This document shows positions 4,923-11,923 of a DNA stretch of 11,923 nt, piece after piece. The stretch is taken from the NCBI GenBank assembly GCA_904502155.1, contig CAJGDV010000028.1:1-11923 (forward strand). The letters run 5' to 3'. How positions within the stretch are numbered: position 1 is the first letter of the stretch; the number at the start of each line of letters is the position of its first letter. A program made the translations under genes and the position numbers. The stretch is from an uncultured Bacilli bacterium (lineage in GTDB: Bacteria > Bacillota_I > Bacilli_A > RF39 > UBA660). The notes beneath the pieces are model-generated. The model had not been told where the DNA came from, did not search any database, and was given only the letters and a program-made list of their open reading frames with translations.

Positions 4923-7589
4923 ATGGAATGGTATAAGTTAGAAATAGAGAAAATTTTAAATGAAGTTAAGGGTTCATTAAATGGACTTTCTAATGAAGAA
5001 GCAAAAAAAAGAATAGAAAAATATGGTTTAAATGAACTACCTAAAAAGAAAAAAGATGGACCATTAAAAATATTTTTATCTGAATTTAATGATCCAATCA
5101 TTTGGCTTTTATTAGTAGCAATTATATTCTCATTTATTGTTGGGGAAGTTATTGATGCTATAGCCATTTTATTTATTGTACTTGTAGATGCCATTTTAGG
5201 TACTGTACAAGAATGGAAAGCAGGTAAAAGTGCTGAAGCACTTGAAAACTTAATTAAGGTTAAGGTTAAAGTGTTAAGAAACAATAAAGAAATTGAAATT
5301 GAATCAAATCAATTAGTTATAGGTGATATTGTATTACTTGAACCAGGTAATAAAATTTCAGCGGATATGAGAATTATTGAATCAAGAAATTTAACAATTG
5401 ATGAAGCAATTTTAACAGGTGAAAGTATAAATTCTGTTAAAAATGCAAATATATTTGATAAAGATTGTATTCTTGCTGAAAGAAAAAATATGCTATACGC
5501 TGGGACAAGTGTTATTACTGGACGTGGAACTGCAATTGTAGTTGAAACAGCTGGTAATACTGAAATTGGTAAAATTGCTGATAAAGTTTCTAATTCAGAA
5601 GAAGCTAAATCACCTTTAACAATTAGAATGGAAAAATTCTCAAAACAAATTTCAGTTTTAATTGTTATAATAGCAATTATAATAGCAATACTTTTATATT
5701 TAAATAATAATCCTTTAAAAGATATATTCTTATCAGTTATTGCACTTTCTGTATCTGCAATGCCTGAAGGATTACCATTAGCCCTTACTATGGCTCTTAC
5801 AATAGGTTCTAATAGAATGGCTAAAAAGAATGTTATTGTAAAAAAATTAAACTCAGTTGAAAGTTTAGGAAGTTGTACTGTTATTGCAAGTGATAAAACT
5901 GGTACATTAACAGTTAATGAACAAACTGCTAAAAAAATTGTTTTACCTAATAATGATATGTTTGATATAACAGGTACAGGATATAATGATAAAGGTGATA
6001 TTATTCCTGTAGATCAAAGTAAAATTGAAGATGCTAAGTATATTAGTGAATTAGGACTTTTAAATAATGAAGCTAATTTAGAACTTAAAAAGAAAAAATG
6101 GATTGCATTTGGTGATTCAATTGATGTAGCTTTCCTTGCATTAGCACGTAAAGCTGGTTATAAAGAAAAAACAAAAAAAATTCTAGGAACAATCCCTTAC
6201 GAATCTGAAAATAAATATTCTGCTGTTTTTTATGAAAAAGATGGTAAAGTTAATTGTACTGTAAAAGGTTCGTTAGAGAAAATTTTTGAATTATCAAGTC
6301 ATATGATTGTTAATGGAAAAAAAGTTAAATTAAACAAAGAAATGATTATTGAACAAAATGAAAAATTAGCAAGTGATGGATATCGTGTTATTGCCCTTGC
6401 TGATGGTGAAATTAAAAATTTCAAAGAAAAAGAAGTATATGATGAAAAAGATATTGATAAACTTAATTTCATTGGTTTAGTAGCATTTATAGACCCAATT
6501 AGAAATGAAACTATTGCATCTATAAATGATTGTAAGACAGCTGGTATTAAAGTTGTTATGATTACAGGTGATCATCCTTTAACTGCATTCTCAATAGCAA
6601 AACAATTAGGTATTGCTAGTTTATATAAAGAAGTTGCATCAAGTGAAGAAGTTGAGGATGCATTTAAAAAAGGTGAAAAATCATTTGATAAATTTGTAGC
6701 TTCAAAACGTGTGTTTACAAGAGTTACACCTCTTCAAAAACTTGAGATTGTTGAATCATATAAACGTCAAAAAGAATTTATTGCTGTTACTGGTGATGGT
6801 GTAAATGATGCACCTGCTATTAAAGCAGCTAACATTGGTATTGCTATGGGTAGTGGTACTGATGTTGCTAAAGAAACAGCATCTATGATTATAATTGATG
6901 ATAATTTCTTATCAATTGTAGCTGGTATAAAAGAAGGTAGAAATGCTTATAGTAATATTAGAAAAATTAGTTATTTCTTACTATCATGTGGTTTTGCAGA
7001 AGTATTATTCTTTATCCTTGCTACTATATTTAAAATGGAAATGCCTTTAGTAGCAATTCAATTATTATGGTTAAATGTTGTAACTGATGGTTTACAAGAT
7101 TTAGCATTATCATTTGAAAAAGAAACAGATGATATTATGAAAATTAAACCAAGAAATACGCAAGAATCTATTTTTGATAAATTATTAGTACAAGAATTAG
7201 CTATTTCTGGATGTACTATTGGTGTAATTGTATTTGGTACATGGTATTATTTAATTAATGTTGCACATATGGAAGTTGAACATGCTCGTGGATATATAAT
7301 GGCTTTAATGGTATTCATGCAAAATATTCATGTTTTAAATTGTAGAAGTGAAAATAAATCAGCATTTAAAGTATCATTAAAATCTAACCCATTTATTATC
7401 TTTAGTATTTTATCAGCAATAGGACTTCAAGTAGTAGTTATGGAAGTTCCTGTTCTATCAAGATTCTTAAGTACATATAGTGTTCCAGTTAAAGATATGT
7501 TTATTCTATTCTTATTAGCTGTTCCAGTTTTATTAATAATGGAATTATTCAAAAAAATAAGAAATGTAAATAAAGAAAACAAAAAATAA
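4923..7589 (+). CDS. Calcium-translocating P-type ATPase (P2A/P2B type)
   Basis: An 888-residue P-type ATPase of full length. It has an N-terminal cation-ATPase domain, the actuator motif TGES (165-168), PEGLP in M4 (281-285), the phosphorylation site DKTGTLT (Asp324), the nucleotide-domain KGS (448-450), TGD (548-550) and the hinge TGDGVNDAP (623-631). Ten membrane segments are expected: two pairs before the catalytic core and six after it (about 680-880). Site II cation ligands fit Ca2+ pumps: Glu282 in M4 and WLNVVTD in M6 (Asn718, Asp722). Site I is altered: positions matching SERCA Asn768 and Glu908 are Gly690 and Gln800, so one Ca2+ per cycle is likely, as in LMCA1 and PMCA. The probable role is Ca2+ export across the cell membrane. 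ATG 4923 follows AGGTGAT closely. Monocistronic. Confidence 0.93.
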   Translation: MEWYKLEIEKILNEVKGSLNGLSNEEAKKRIEKYGLNELPKKKKDGPLKIFLSEFNDPIIWLLLVAIIFSFIVGEVIDAIAILFIVLVDAILGTVQEWKAGKSAEALENLIKVKVKVLRNNKEIEIESNQLVIGDIVLLEPGNKISADMRIIESRNLTIDEAILTGESINSVKNANIFDKDCILAERKNMLYAGTSVITGRGTAIVVETAGNTEIGKIADKVSNSEEAKSPLTIRMEKFSKQISVLIVIIAIIIAILLYLNNNPLKDIFLSVIALSVSAMPEGLPLALTMALTIGSNRMAKKNVIVKKLNSVESLGSCTVIASDKTGTLTVNEQTAKKIVLPNNDMFDITGTGYNDKGDIIPVDQSKIEDAKYISELGLLNNEANLELKKKKWIAFGDSIDVAFLALARKAGYKEKTKKILGTIPYESENKYSAVFYEKDGKVNCTVKGSLEKIFELSSHMIVNGKKVKLNKEMIIEQNEKLASDGYRVIALADGEIKNFKEKEVYDEKDIDKLNFIGLVAFIDPIRNETIASINDCKTAGIKVVMITGDHPLTAFSIAKQLGIASLYKEVASSEEVEDAFKKGEKSFDKFVASKRVFTRVTPLQKLEIVESYKRQKEFIAVTGDGVNDAPAIKAANIGIAMGSGTDVAKETASMIIIDDNFLSIVAGIKEGRNAYSNIRKISYFLLSCGFAEVLFFILATIFKMEMPLVAIQLLWLNVVTDGLQDLALSFEKETDDIMKIKPRNTQESIFDKLLVQELAISGCTIGVIVFGTWYYLINVAHMEVEHARGYIMALMVFMQNIHVLNCRSENKSAFKVSLKSNPFIIFSILSAIGLQVVVMEVPVLSRFLSTYSVPVKDMFILFLLAVPVLLIMELFKKIRNVNKENKK

Positions 7590-7617
7590 AAAACAAGAAT
7601 AAAATCTTGTTTTTTTT
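7588..7617. terminator. Bidirectional terminator between convergent genes
   Basis: AACAAGA (7592-7598), loop ATAAAA, TCTTGTT (7605-7611). The stem is flanked by A-runs on the left and T-runs on the right, so both strands show a hairpin followed by T. It ends the ATPase gene (plus) and the exported-protein gene (minus), whose stop codon is at 7616-7618. Confidence 0.85.
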
Positions 7618-8875
7618 ATTTAATAACAACATTATAATCAAATTCATAACTATCAAAGATATTATTTGTTAATATTGTTCTATTACCTTTTTTGTCAGAA
7701 TAACATTTTATTGCTGGACCATATTTATAATAAATTGTATTTTGTACAAATCTTAAAGAATCTGGATCATCGGTTTTAAATAAAAATGTTAATTTATCTT
7801 TGTCTGTTACGAAACTTCTATAAACATTATATTCATTATCTACTTTTTTAATCATGTAATAAAAACCATATTCTTTTCCAAATTTATAAATTCGTTCAAA
7901 TCGTGCATCATTTATATCTGATTTGTAAGGACTATCAAATCTTATGTTATTTACTTCAAAATCATCATATGTAGTAGCTTTCCATTCACCATCTTTAAAA
8001 TATTTAATTTCAGTATTAGAGTTACCGATTTCATTGATTGTATTTGCGATTGGATTAATTTCATATTCTATATGATTATCAGGGTCATATAAATAAACTA
8101 AATTTTGTCTATGACCTATAAAATATGAATTTGGTGAAATATTATTAACTGCTAATGTTTCTTTTGTTCCATTAACGATTTCATAAATAAAGATATTTCT
8201 AATTGGTGTTGTAGAATGATCAGCTGCAATATAATAATTATTATAATAATATTGAATAACATTTTCTATGTTACCAGCATATAATTTTTCATATTCATTT
8301 TTTCCATTTAATGTTATGCGATAAAAATATCTATCAATTGTTAATCCTATTAAGTGTGTGTCGTCAAAATTACTTTTTGAAACTTGGATTTCATCTACAG
8401 TATATGATTCATCTTTATTTTCCATATATTGTTTCATACTATATCCATAACTAGATAAAGATACTAAAAAGCTAATTAAATCGTTTGATGGATTTTCTAA
8501 TGTGTTTACAGGATAATAAATTCCTTCTTTTTTACAAACAACATCAGATAAAATTTTATTATCTTTATATTTTACAAATAAGCATGAATAATCTTTATCT
8601 ATATAATATTTTGCATCTTGTACTATGTTTGCTGTCTTTTTAAAATCTTCATATACTAAGAAATTAAATTCGTCACCATAAACATCAAAAGTCATTTCAT
8701 AATTATCTGCATCATTTTTAAGTTTACTTCTAAAATTTTCTTCTACTTTAATTAAATAATTTCCATCATTTATTTCATATTTTTTAGAATGTCCATTACT
8801 TAAATAATTAAAGCCTATTTGACAACCGAAATATAGTGCGAATAAAATTATAAGTGAATTAAAAATCTTTCCCAC
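7616..8875 (-). CDS. Membrane-anchored or exported protein of unknown function
   Basis: A 419-residue protein that I do not recognise. A short basic start is followed by one hydrophobic segment (about residues 5-24, LIILFALYFGC), which makes an N-terminal membrane anchor or signal sequence. The Cys after FG is a weak lipobox and does not establish lipidation. The rest is soluble, Tyr/Asp/Asn-rich and mostly beta-strand-like, with recurring short blocks such as KYFKDGEW and NLVYLYDPDNH that suggest a repeated-sheet or propeller-like fold (inference). It probably lies outside the membrane. The longest frame begins at GTG 8884, but that codon is inside the AGGTAGGTG ribosome binding site; GTG 8875, 8 nt later, fits better. 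It has its own promoter and shares a bidirectional terminator with the ATPase gene. Confidence 0.75.
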   Translation of the reverse strand: MGKIFNSLIILFALYFGCQIGFNYLSNGHSKKYEINDGNYLIKVEENFRSKLKNDADNYEMTFDVYGDEFNFLVYEDFKKTANIVQDAKYYIDKDYSCLFVKYKDNKILSDVVCKKEGIYYPVNTLENPSNDLISFLVSLSSYGYSMKQYMENKDESYTVDEIQVSKSNFDDTHLIGLTIDRYFYRITLNGKNEYEKLYAGNIENVIQYYYNNYYIAADHSTTPIRNIFIYEIVNGTKETLAVNNISPNSYFIGHRQNLVYLYDPDNHIEYEINPIANTINEIGNSNTEIKYFKDGEWKATTYDDFEVNNIRFDSPYKSDINDARFERIYKFGKEYGFYYMIKKVDNEYNVYRSFVTDKDKLTFLFKTDDPDSLRFVQNTIYYKYGPAIKCYSDKKGNRTILTNNIFDSYEFDYNVVIK

Positions 8876-8898
8876 TCTAGTCACCTACCTATAATAAT

Positions 8899-8927
8899 AT
8901 TATAGACCATATAAAAAATTTTTTCAA
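8899..8927 (-). promoter_or_regulatory. Promoter of the exported-protein gene
   Basis: On the minus strand TTGAAA (8927-8922, 5/6) and a perfect TATAAT (8904-8899) are separated by 17 bp. The start near 8892 lies directly before the AGGTAGGTG ribosome binding site. The promoter sits just after the terminator of the preceding gene. Confidence 0.75.
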
Positions 8928-8928
8928 C

Positions 8929-8955
8929 AAAAAAAGCATAACCAAAATTATGCTT
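8929..8955 (-). terminator. Intrinsic terminator of the trx-PH operon
   Basis: Minus strand: AAGCATAA, a 6-nt loop, TTATGCTT (8955-8934), followed by a T-run to 8929. The stop codon of the PH gene (8950-8948) is in the 5' arm. It separates this operon from the next gene's promoter. Confidence 0.85.
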
Positions 8956-9385
8956 CTTTAGAATATTTCTTTTTTTCTTCCATCATATATTCTGTAATAT
9001 ATGTTTCAATTTCTCCTAATGCTTTTTTATCAATATTAGAAAGTACAACTAATTCTTTTACAGTATCAATAAGAACTTTTCCCCAAATAATACCAGATTT
9101 TAAAGTTATATCATTAAACATATCTGGCGTAATTGCTGTATAAAAATAACCAAAAATCAATCTTTTTTGAGCTAGAATAATTCTTTTGTTTGTTAAAACT
9201 ACTGCATATGTCATAAAAATATCATAAGGGCTATCATTTTTTTGAGCAGCAAATGCATAAGTAACTGTTTCTCCTGGATTTAAATGTGTTTCAATTACTT
9301 TAGCATGATGTTTAATTCTCCAAGAAATTGTTAATGGGTGTCTTTCTTTAAATTCTTTTAATTTTTTATAAACTTGATTCTCCAT
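8948..9385 (-). CDS. Bacterial PH-domain protein
   Basis: A 145-residue soluble protein. Residues about 33-130 resemble a bacterial pleckstrin-homology domain: the NPGETVTYAFAAQ opening strand, the signature VVLTNKRIILAQKR (62-75) and a final amphipathic helix (KKALGEIETYITEY). Such domains fold as a beta-barrel and often mediate protein or membrane contacts; no substrate can be given. The N-terminal ~30 residues are helical and basic (KKLKEFKERH), and the C-terminus is charged (MEEKKKYSKEA). No membrane segment is visible. ATG 9385 lies 9 nt after the stop of the thioredoxin-like gene, with GTGAT as a modest ribosome binding site, so the two form an operon. A terminator overlaps its stop. 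Confidence 0.75.
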   Translation of the reverse strand: MENQVYKKLKEFKERHPLTISWRIKHHAKVIETHLNPGETVTYAFAAQKNDSPYDIFMTYAVVLTNKRIILAQKRLIFGYFYTAITPDMFNDITLKSGIIWGKVLIDTVKELVVLSNIDKKALGEIETYITEYMMEEKKKYSKEA

Positions 9386-9394
9386 ATTATCACA

Positions 9395-10183
9395 TTACAT
9401 TAAATTATTTTTTTTAAAAAATTCAATATATCCTTCCTTATCAAGATTTTCAAGTGAACTATCTAGAACTTGTTTATTTTTTACCACAATAATCATAGGA
9501 ATTCCAGTTTCATTTTCTTGAAAATAACCTAATGATGTATATAATGTATCTAATTCTTTTTCAGTTAAATTTTCGATTGATAAATAATTAATTTTTACAT
9601 CATTTTCACTAACTAAGTCCCATAAAGTTTGTTGAGCTTCATTACTTTCTTCTGAAATTATACTTCCTAGTGCAATAATTTGTGGTTTTTTACTTGCTAT
9701 TAATTTTGTATATTCTTCAAGATCGATATAATTCATTAATAGTTCGCTTTCCTCTTCAATTATACTATATTTTTGTAAAAATGAAAATATAGTCTCTAAA
9801 TTAGATAATCCTGATAATGCATCAATAAATTCTCCATCTTTATAAACTAATAATGTAGGTATTGTAAATGTACCTGTTCCCAGTTTTAATTTTAATACTA
9901 AATCAGAAACATTGTTCTTAGTTAAATTTTCTAAATTAATATAATAAAAACCAAAGTCATAATTTTCAATTAGAGGTTTTATTTGTGCTTCTTCTAATTT
10001 ACATCCATCACAATTACCTGCACCAACGTATAATAAAGTATATCCTTTATTTTTTAGTACATTATCAGCAATTTCAACAGCATCATTGTAGGCTGTCTTT
10101 TTTTGTGAAATAGTCATATACAATATAGAAACTATTCCTATTGCTAATATAACAATAAATGTTATTTTATTTTCTTTACTCAT
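9395..10183 (-). CDS. Membrane-anchored protein with tandem thioredoxin folds
   Basis: A 262-residue protein. Residues about 7-25 are a hydrophobic anchor (ITFIVILAIGIVSILYM), placing the rest outside the cytoplasm. The first thioredoxin-like domain (about 35-140) has the active site GAGNCDGCK (Cys58, Cys61), the cis-proline FTIPTLL (Pro109) and the strand VYKDGEFID. The second (about 155-258) repeats the outline, with GIPMIIVVKNKQ (cis-proline Pro229), but has no cysteine at its active-site position (SIISEES, 174-180) or anywhere else. The first domain could exchange thiols and disulfides; the second is probably structural or binding. It somewhat resembles thioredoxin-like bacteriocin-transport accessory proteins, but no specific partner is evident. 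ATG 10183 follows GGTGAT. First gene of an operon with the PH protein. Confidence 0.85.
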   Translation of the reverse strand: MSKENKITFIVILAIGIVSILYMTISQKKTAYNDAVEIADNVLKNKGYTLLYVGAGNCDGCKLEEAQIKPLIENYDFGFYYINLENLTKNNVSDLVLKLKLGTGTFTIPTLLVYKDGEFIDALSGLSNLETIFSFLQKYSIIEEESELLMNYIDLEEYTKLIASKKPQIIALGSIISEESNEAQQTLWDLVSENDVKINYLSIENLTEKELDTLYTSLGYFQENETGIPMIIVVKNKQVLDSSLENLDKEGYIEFFKKNNLM

Positions 10184-10205
10184 TCTATCACCATCTTTAT
10201 GCCCT

Positions 10206-10234
10206 ATTATAACATAATTATTAATCTATTTCTA
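10206..10234 (-). promoter_or_regulatory. Promoter of the trx-PH operon
   Basis: Minus strand: TAGAAA (10234-10229, 4/6), 17 bp, then a perfect TATAAT (10211-10206) carrying a TGn extension (TGTTATAAT). The start near 10199 leaves a leader of about 16 nt. Confidence 0.7.
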
Positions 10235-10292
10235 TTGTTTTTACATATTTCATCGGAGGTTCTTTTTTAATTTTATTATTTTTAGACAAATT

Positions 10293-10315
10293 AAAAAAAG
10301 TAGTTAAACTACTTT
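10293..10315 (-). terminator. Intrinsic terminator of the antiporter gene
   Basis: Minus strand: AAAGTAGTT and AACTACTTT (10315-10297) form a 9-bp stem around one base, followed by seven T (10299-10293). The 5' arm overlaps the antiporter stop codon. Confidence 0.85.
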
Positions 10316-11618
10316 ATACATGTTTTTTTTCATTGATTTTTTTATAAGTTCTTATTTTATTGGTAATACTTTCTTTAGGAACAATATCTCCAGCTTTAAT
10401 TAATGCTTGTTTTGTTAAATATGGTCCTACTAATTCATAAATAAGTATAGCAAATAAAGTTATATTTTTTATTAAATTACCATCATTTCCTAATGCTTCT
10501 TGTGCTTTAATACTCATACCTAGTGCTACACCTGCTTGAGGTAGTAATGTAATACCTAGATATTTTTGAACTGATTTATCGCATTTTACTGCTTTCGCAC
10601 TAAAATATGCTCCATAATATTTACCTATTGTTCTTGCAGCAATAAATGCTATTCCAATTAATACAATAGTAATATTAGTAAATACATCTAATTGTAGTTC
10701 TGAACCACTTAATATGAAAAATAAAATCATAAATGGTGTAGCCCATCTATTTGTTCTATCCATTAAATCATTAGAAAAATCATATTCACTTTCGTTACAA
10801 AATGCTGTTCCAACCATCATACATAATAGTAAAGATGATATTGAAATATGAATTCCTGCAAAAGTAAAATGATACATTGATATTGAAACACTTAATAAAA
10901 CAACAGCAACAATAACTGACATTCTTTTACTTCTTGATTTAAATTGGTTTTCTGATTTTGTTAATATAGTACCAATTATTATTCCTATTAATAAAGATAA
11001 TATAATTTCAACAATTGGTTCAACAATTATTGTAAGTAAATTATATTCTCCAGTTGAAATTACTTTTGCTATACCAAGTGAAACAGCAAAAATCATTAAA
11101 CCGACAGCATCGTCAATAGCTACTACTGGTAATAAAATATCAGTTAATTTACCTTTTGCCTCATATTGATTAATAACCATTAATGTTGCAGCAGGAGCAG
11201 TTGCTGTTGCAATTGCACCTAATGTAATAACAGCTGATAATGATATTTTGTCTGGCATTATAAGGTAAATAATAAATAATACTATATCAACAACTAAAGT
11301 TGCTGTTAAGGCTTGAAAAACACCTATTACTAGTGCTTGTTTACCTGTTTTACGTAATTGTGAAATTCTAAATTCGTTTCCTATTAAAAATGCTATAAAA
11401 CCAAGTGTAATTTCAGAAATAACTTTTAATTCTTCAACTTTCTCCATTGATGTAAAACCTATTCCTGGAATTTGTAATCTTCCTAAAAAATAAGGACCTA
11501 TAAGTACTCCACCAATTAAATATCCTGTAATTGCTGGAAGTCCGAATCGTTTTACAATTCGAGACATAAGTAGCCCTACACCTAGTGCTACTGAAATTGA
11601 TAACAATATACTTTCCAT
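10314..11618 (-). CDS. Cation/proton antiporter, CPA2 (NapA/KefB-like) family
   Basis: A 434-residue, highly hydrophobic protein with about 12-13 membrane segments. The N-terminal part FGLPAITGYLIGGVLIGP (25-42) and the core ATATAPAATLMV...VVAIDDAVGL (137-173) match monovalent cation:proton antiporters. The acidic pair Asp169-Asp170 in the DD form is typical of electrogenic NapA-type exchangers. No C-terminal TrkA-N domain is present; the protein ends in a short basic tail (KIRTYKKINEKKHV). Likely role: Na+ or K+ export in exchange for H+ in pH and salt balance. The longest frame starts at TTG 11639, but AGAGGT lies between it and ATG 11618, at 9 nt from the latter, so 11618 is preferred. A hairpin with T-run lies in the leader and may regulate it. 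Confidence 0.9.
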   Translation of the reverse strand: MESILLSISVALGVGLLMSRIVKRFGLPAITGYLIGGVLIGPYFLGRLQIPGIGFTSMEKVEELKVISEITLGFIAFLIGNEFRISQLRKTGKQALVIGVFQALTATLVVDIVLFIIYLIMPDKISLSAVITLGAIATATAPAATLMVINQYEAKGKLTDILLPVVAIDDAVGLMIFAVSLGIAKVISTGEYNLLTIIVEPIVEIILSLLIGIIIGTILTKSENQFKSRSKRMSVIVAVVLLSVSISMYHFTFAGIHISISSLLLCMMVGTAFCNESEYDFSNDLMDRTNRWATPFMILFFILSGSELQLDVFTNITIVLIGIAFIAARTIGKYYGAYFSAKAVKCDKSVQKYLGITLLPQAGVALGMSIKAQEALGNDGNLIKNITLFAILIYELVGPYLTKQALIKAGDIVPKESITNKIRTYKKINEKKHV

Positions 11619-11655
11619 GTCTAAATTACCTCTTTTCAAATATTGTTACAAAAAT

Positions 11656-11680
11656 AAAAAAAGGCTACTATTGATAACCT
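11656..11680 (-). terminator. Terminator hairpin in the antiporter leader (possible attenuator)
   Basis: Minus strand: AGGTTA (11680-11675) pairs with TAGCCT (11667-11662; one G-T pair) across a loop of 7 nt, followed by a run of seven T (11662-11656). An alternative stem, TGATAA (11690-11685) with TTATCA (11677-11672), would use the same bases and so exclude it. It lies after a plausible promoter and 38 nt before the antiporter ATG. It could instead simply end transcripts from the upstream gene. Confidence 0.5.
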
Positions 11681-11698
11681 ATTTTTATCACCTAAATA

Positions 11699-11727
11699 AT
11701 TATAGTACTTTTTAAAATTTAATTCAA
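11699..11727 (-). promoter_or_regulatory. Candidate promoter of the antiporter gene
   Basis: Minus strand: TTGAAT (11727-11722, 4/6), 17 bp, then a perfect TATAAT (11704-11699). The start near 11692 is upstream of the leader hairpin. It immediately precedes AGGTGAT, as in the other short-leader genes here, but no ATG, GTG or TTG start follows that motif at a useful distance. Confidence 0.55.
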
Positions 11728-11748
11728 GTTTAAATTTTATAACTTGAT

Positions 11749-11923
11749 TCAAATATGTTTTTTTAAAATCTTAGTTGCATCATTAATATGATGTTCATGT
11801 AAGCCACCTGACCAATAACTTGTTTGAACAACAAATTTAGTAAGATTATATTTTTCCCATCCTCCGAAGTCATCAATTATAACAAATGATTCTACTTCAG
11901 GGTGTTCTTTTAACCATTTAACA
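11749..11923 (-). CDS. HAD-fold protein, Swiss Army Knife RNA-repair type (3' end only)
   Basis: The last 57 codons of a gene that enters from beyond the window; stop TGA at 11751-11749. The residues read VKWLKEHPEVESFVIIDDFG, then about 37 more containing W-S-G-G-L-H-E-H-H and ending ATKILKKHI. The WL..HPEV..FVIIDD strand-and-acid motif, followed by a conserved V.T....GL.......A..IL pattern, is what I recall for HAD domains linked to Swiss Army Knife RNA-repair proteins, where HAD units act as phosphatases on RNA ends or nucleotides. The acidic DD would be the C-terminal metal-binding motif. The catalytic N-terminus is not visible, so activity cannot be judged. It is the only gene here that ends in TGA. 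Confidence 0.7.
   Translation of the reverse strand, partial: VKWLKEHPEVESFVIIDDFGGWEKYNLTKFVVQTSYWSGGLHEHHINDATKILKKHI

Noticed and set aside
4868..5284. Open frame of 138 codons on the minus strand
   Set aside because: It lies opposite the 5' end of the Ca2+ ATPase gene, whose motifs are unmistakable. The translated sequence is Ser/Phe/Ile-rich and shows no domain. It is a shadow frame.
10221..10289. A 22-codon frame on the minus strand from TTG 10289, ending MKYVKTIEID
   Set aside because: It has no ribosome binding site, overlaps the promoter of the trx-PH operon, and open frames of this length arise easily in DNA this AT-rich. It could be a remnant, but there is no positive evidence.
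11656..11705. Fluoride (crcB) riboswitch before the antiporter
   Set aside because: The leader begins AGGTGAT, recalling the GGCGAT start of that motif, but the leader is about 37 nt and lacks the remaining conserved pseudoknot sequence.
11724..11747. TCAAGTT/AACTTGA hairpin after the HAD gene as its terminator
   Set aside because: The 7-bp stem with a 10-nt loop is followed on the minus strand by a mixed ATTAAATTTT rather than a T-run, and it overlaps the candidate -35 box of the antiporter. Too weak to list as a terminator.

Overview
The window reads as chromosome of a very AT-rich, low-GC Gram-positive bacterium. The clues are the Val-Thr-Tyr-Gln tRNA cluster with encoded CCA ends, GGTGAT- and AGGAGG-type ribosome binding sites, extended -10 promoters, a CvfD/GSP13-type S1 protein and a CotS/YutH-like protein. 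All tryptophans in the 888-residue ATPase are TGG, and one gene ends in TGA, so the standard bacterial code fits better than the Mollicutes code 4. An uncultured, host-associated Bacilli lineage (Erysipelotrichia- or RF39-like) is plausible but is an inference.

Layout. Positions 1-346 hold a tRNA operon on the minus strand (Val, Thr, Tyr, then a Gln gene cut by the window edge). It is driven by a promoter at about 395-423 that sits under phased A-tracts and inside a perfect 10-bp inverted repeat. Positions 474-953 hold a divergent pair: cvfD-like (minus) and a small NifU-type Fe-S scaffold gene (plus). Positions 1202-3522 hold a two-gene minus-strand operon: a compact helicase IV-like UvrD-family helicase, then a CotS/YutH-like pseudokinase whose real start appears to be an ATT codon inside the end of the helicase gene. 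Positions 3585-7589 hold a divergent pair: a patatin-like lipase (minus) and a Ca2+-type P2 ATPase (plus). Positions 7616-10183 are minus-strand genes: an exported protein of unknown function on its own promoter, and a two-gene operon of a membrane-anchored double thioredoxin-fold protein and a bacterial PH-domain protein. Positions 10314-11618 hold a CPA2-type cation/proton antiporter preceded by a short leader with a terminator hairpin. Positions 11749-11923 hold the 3' end of a HAD-fold 'Swiss Army Knife' RNA-repair-type gene.

How the parts relate. Most of the window is housekeeping and envelope biology: ion export (Ca2+ ATPase, antiporter), thiol chemistry outside the membrane, lipid hydrolysis, Fe-S carriage and translation control. 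No CRISPR array, insertion sequence, phage gene or classical defence locus was seen. The points most worth a second look are the ATT-started pseudokinase coupled to the helicase, the candidate attenuator before the antiporter, and the architecture of the tRNA promoter. Several starts were moved downstream of the longest ORF because an upstream GTG or TTG lies in or beside the Shine-Dalgarno sequence. Promoter and terminator calls come from reading the bases by eye and were not tested computationally.
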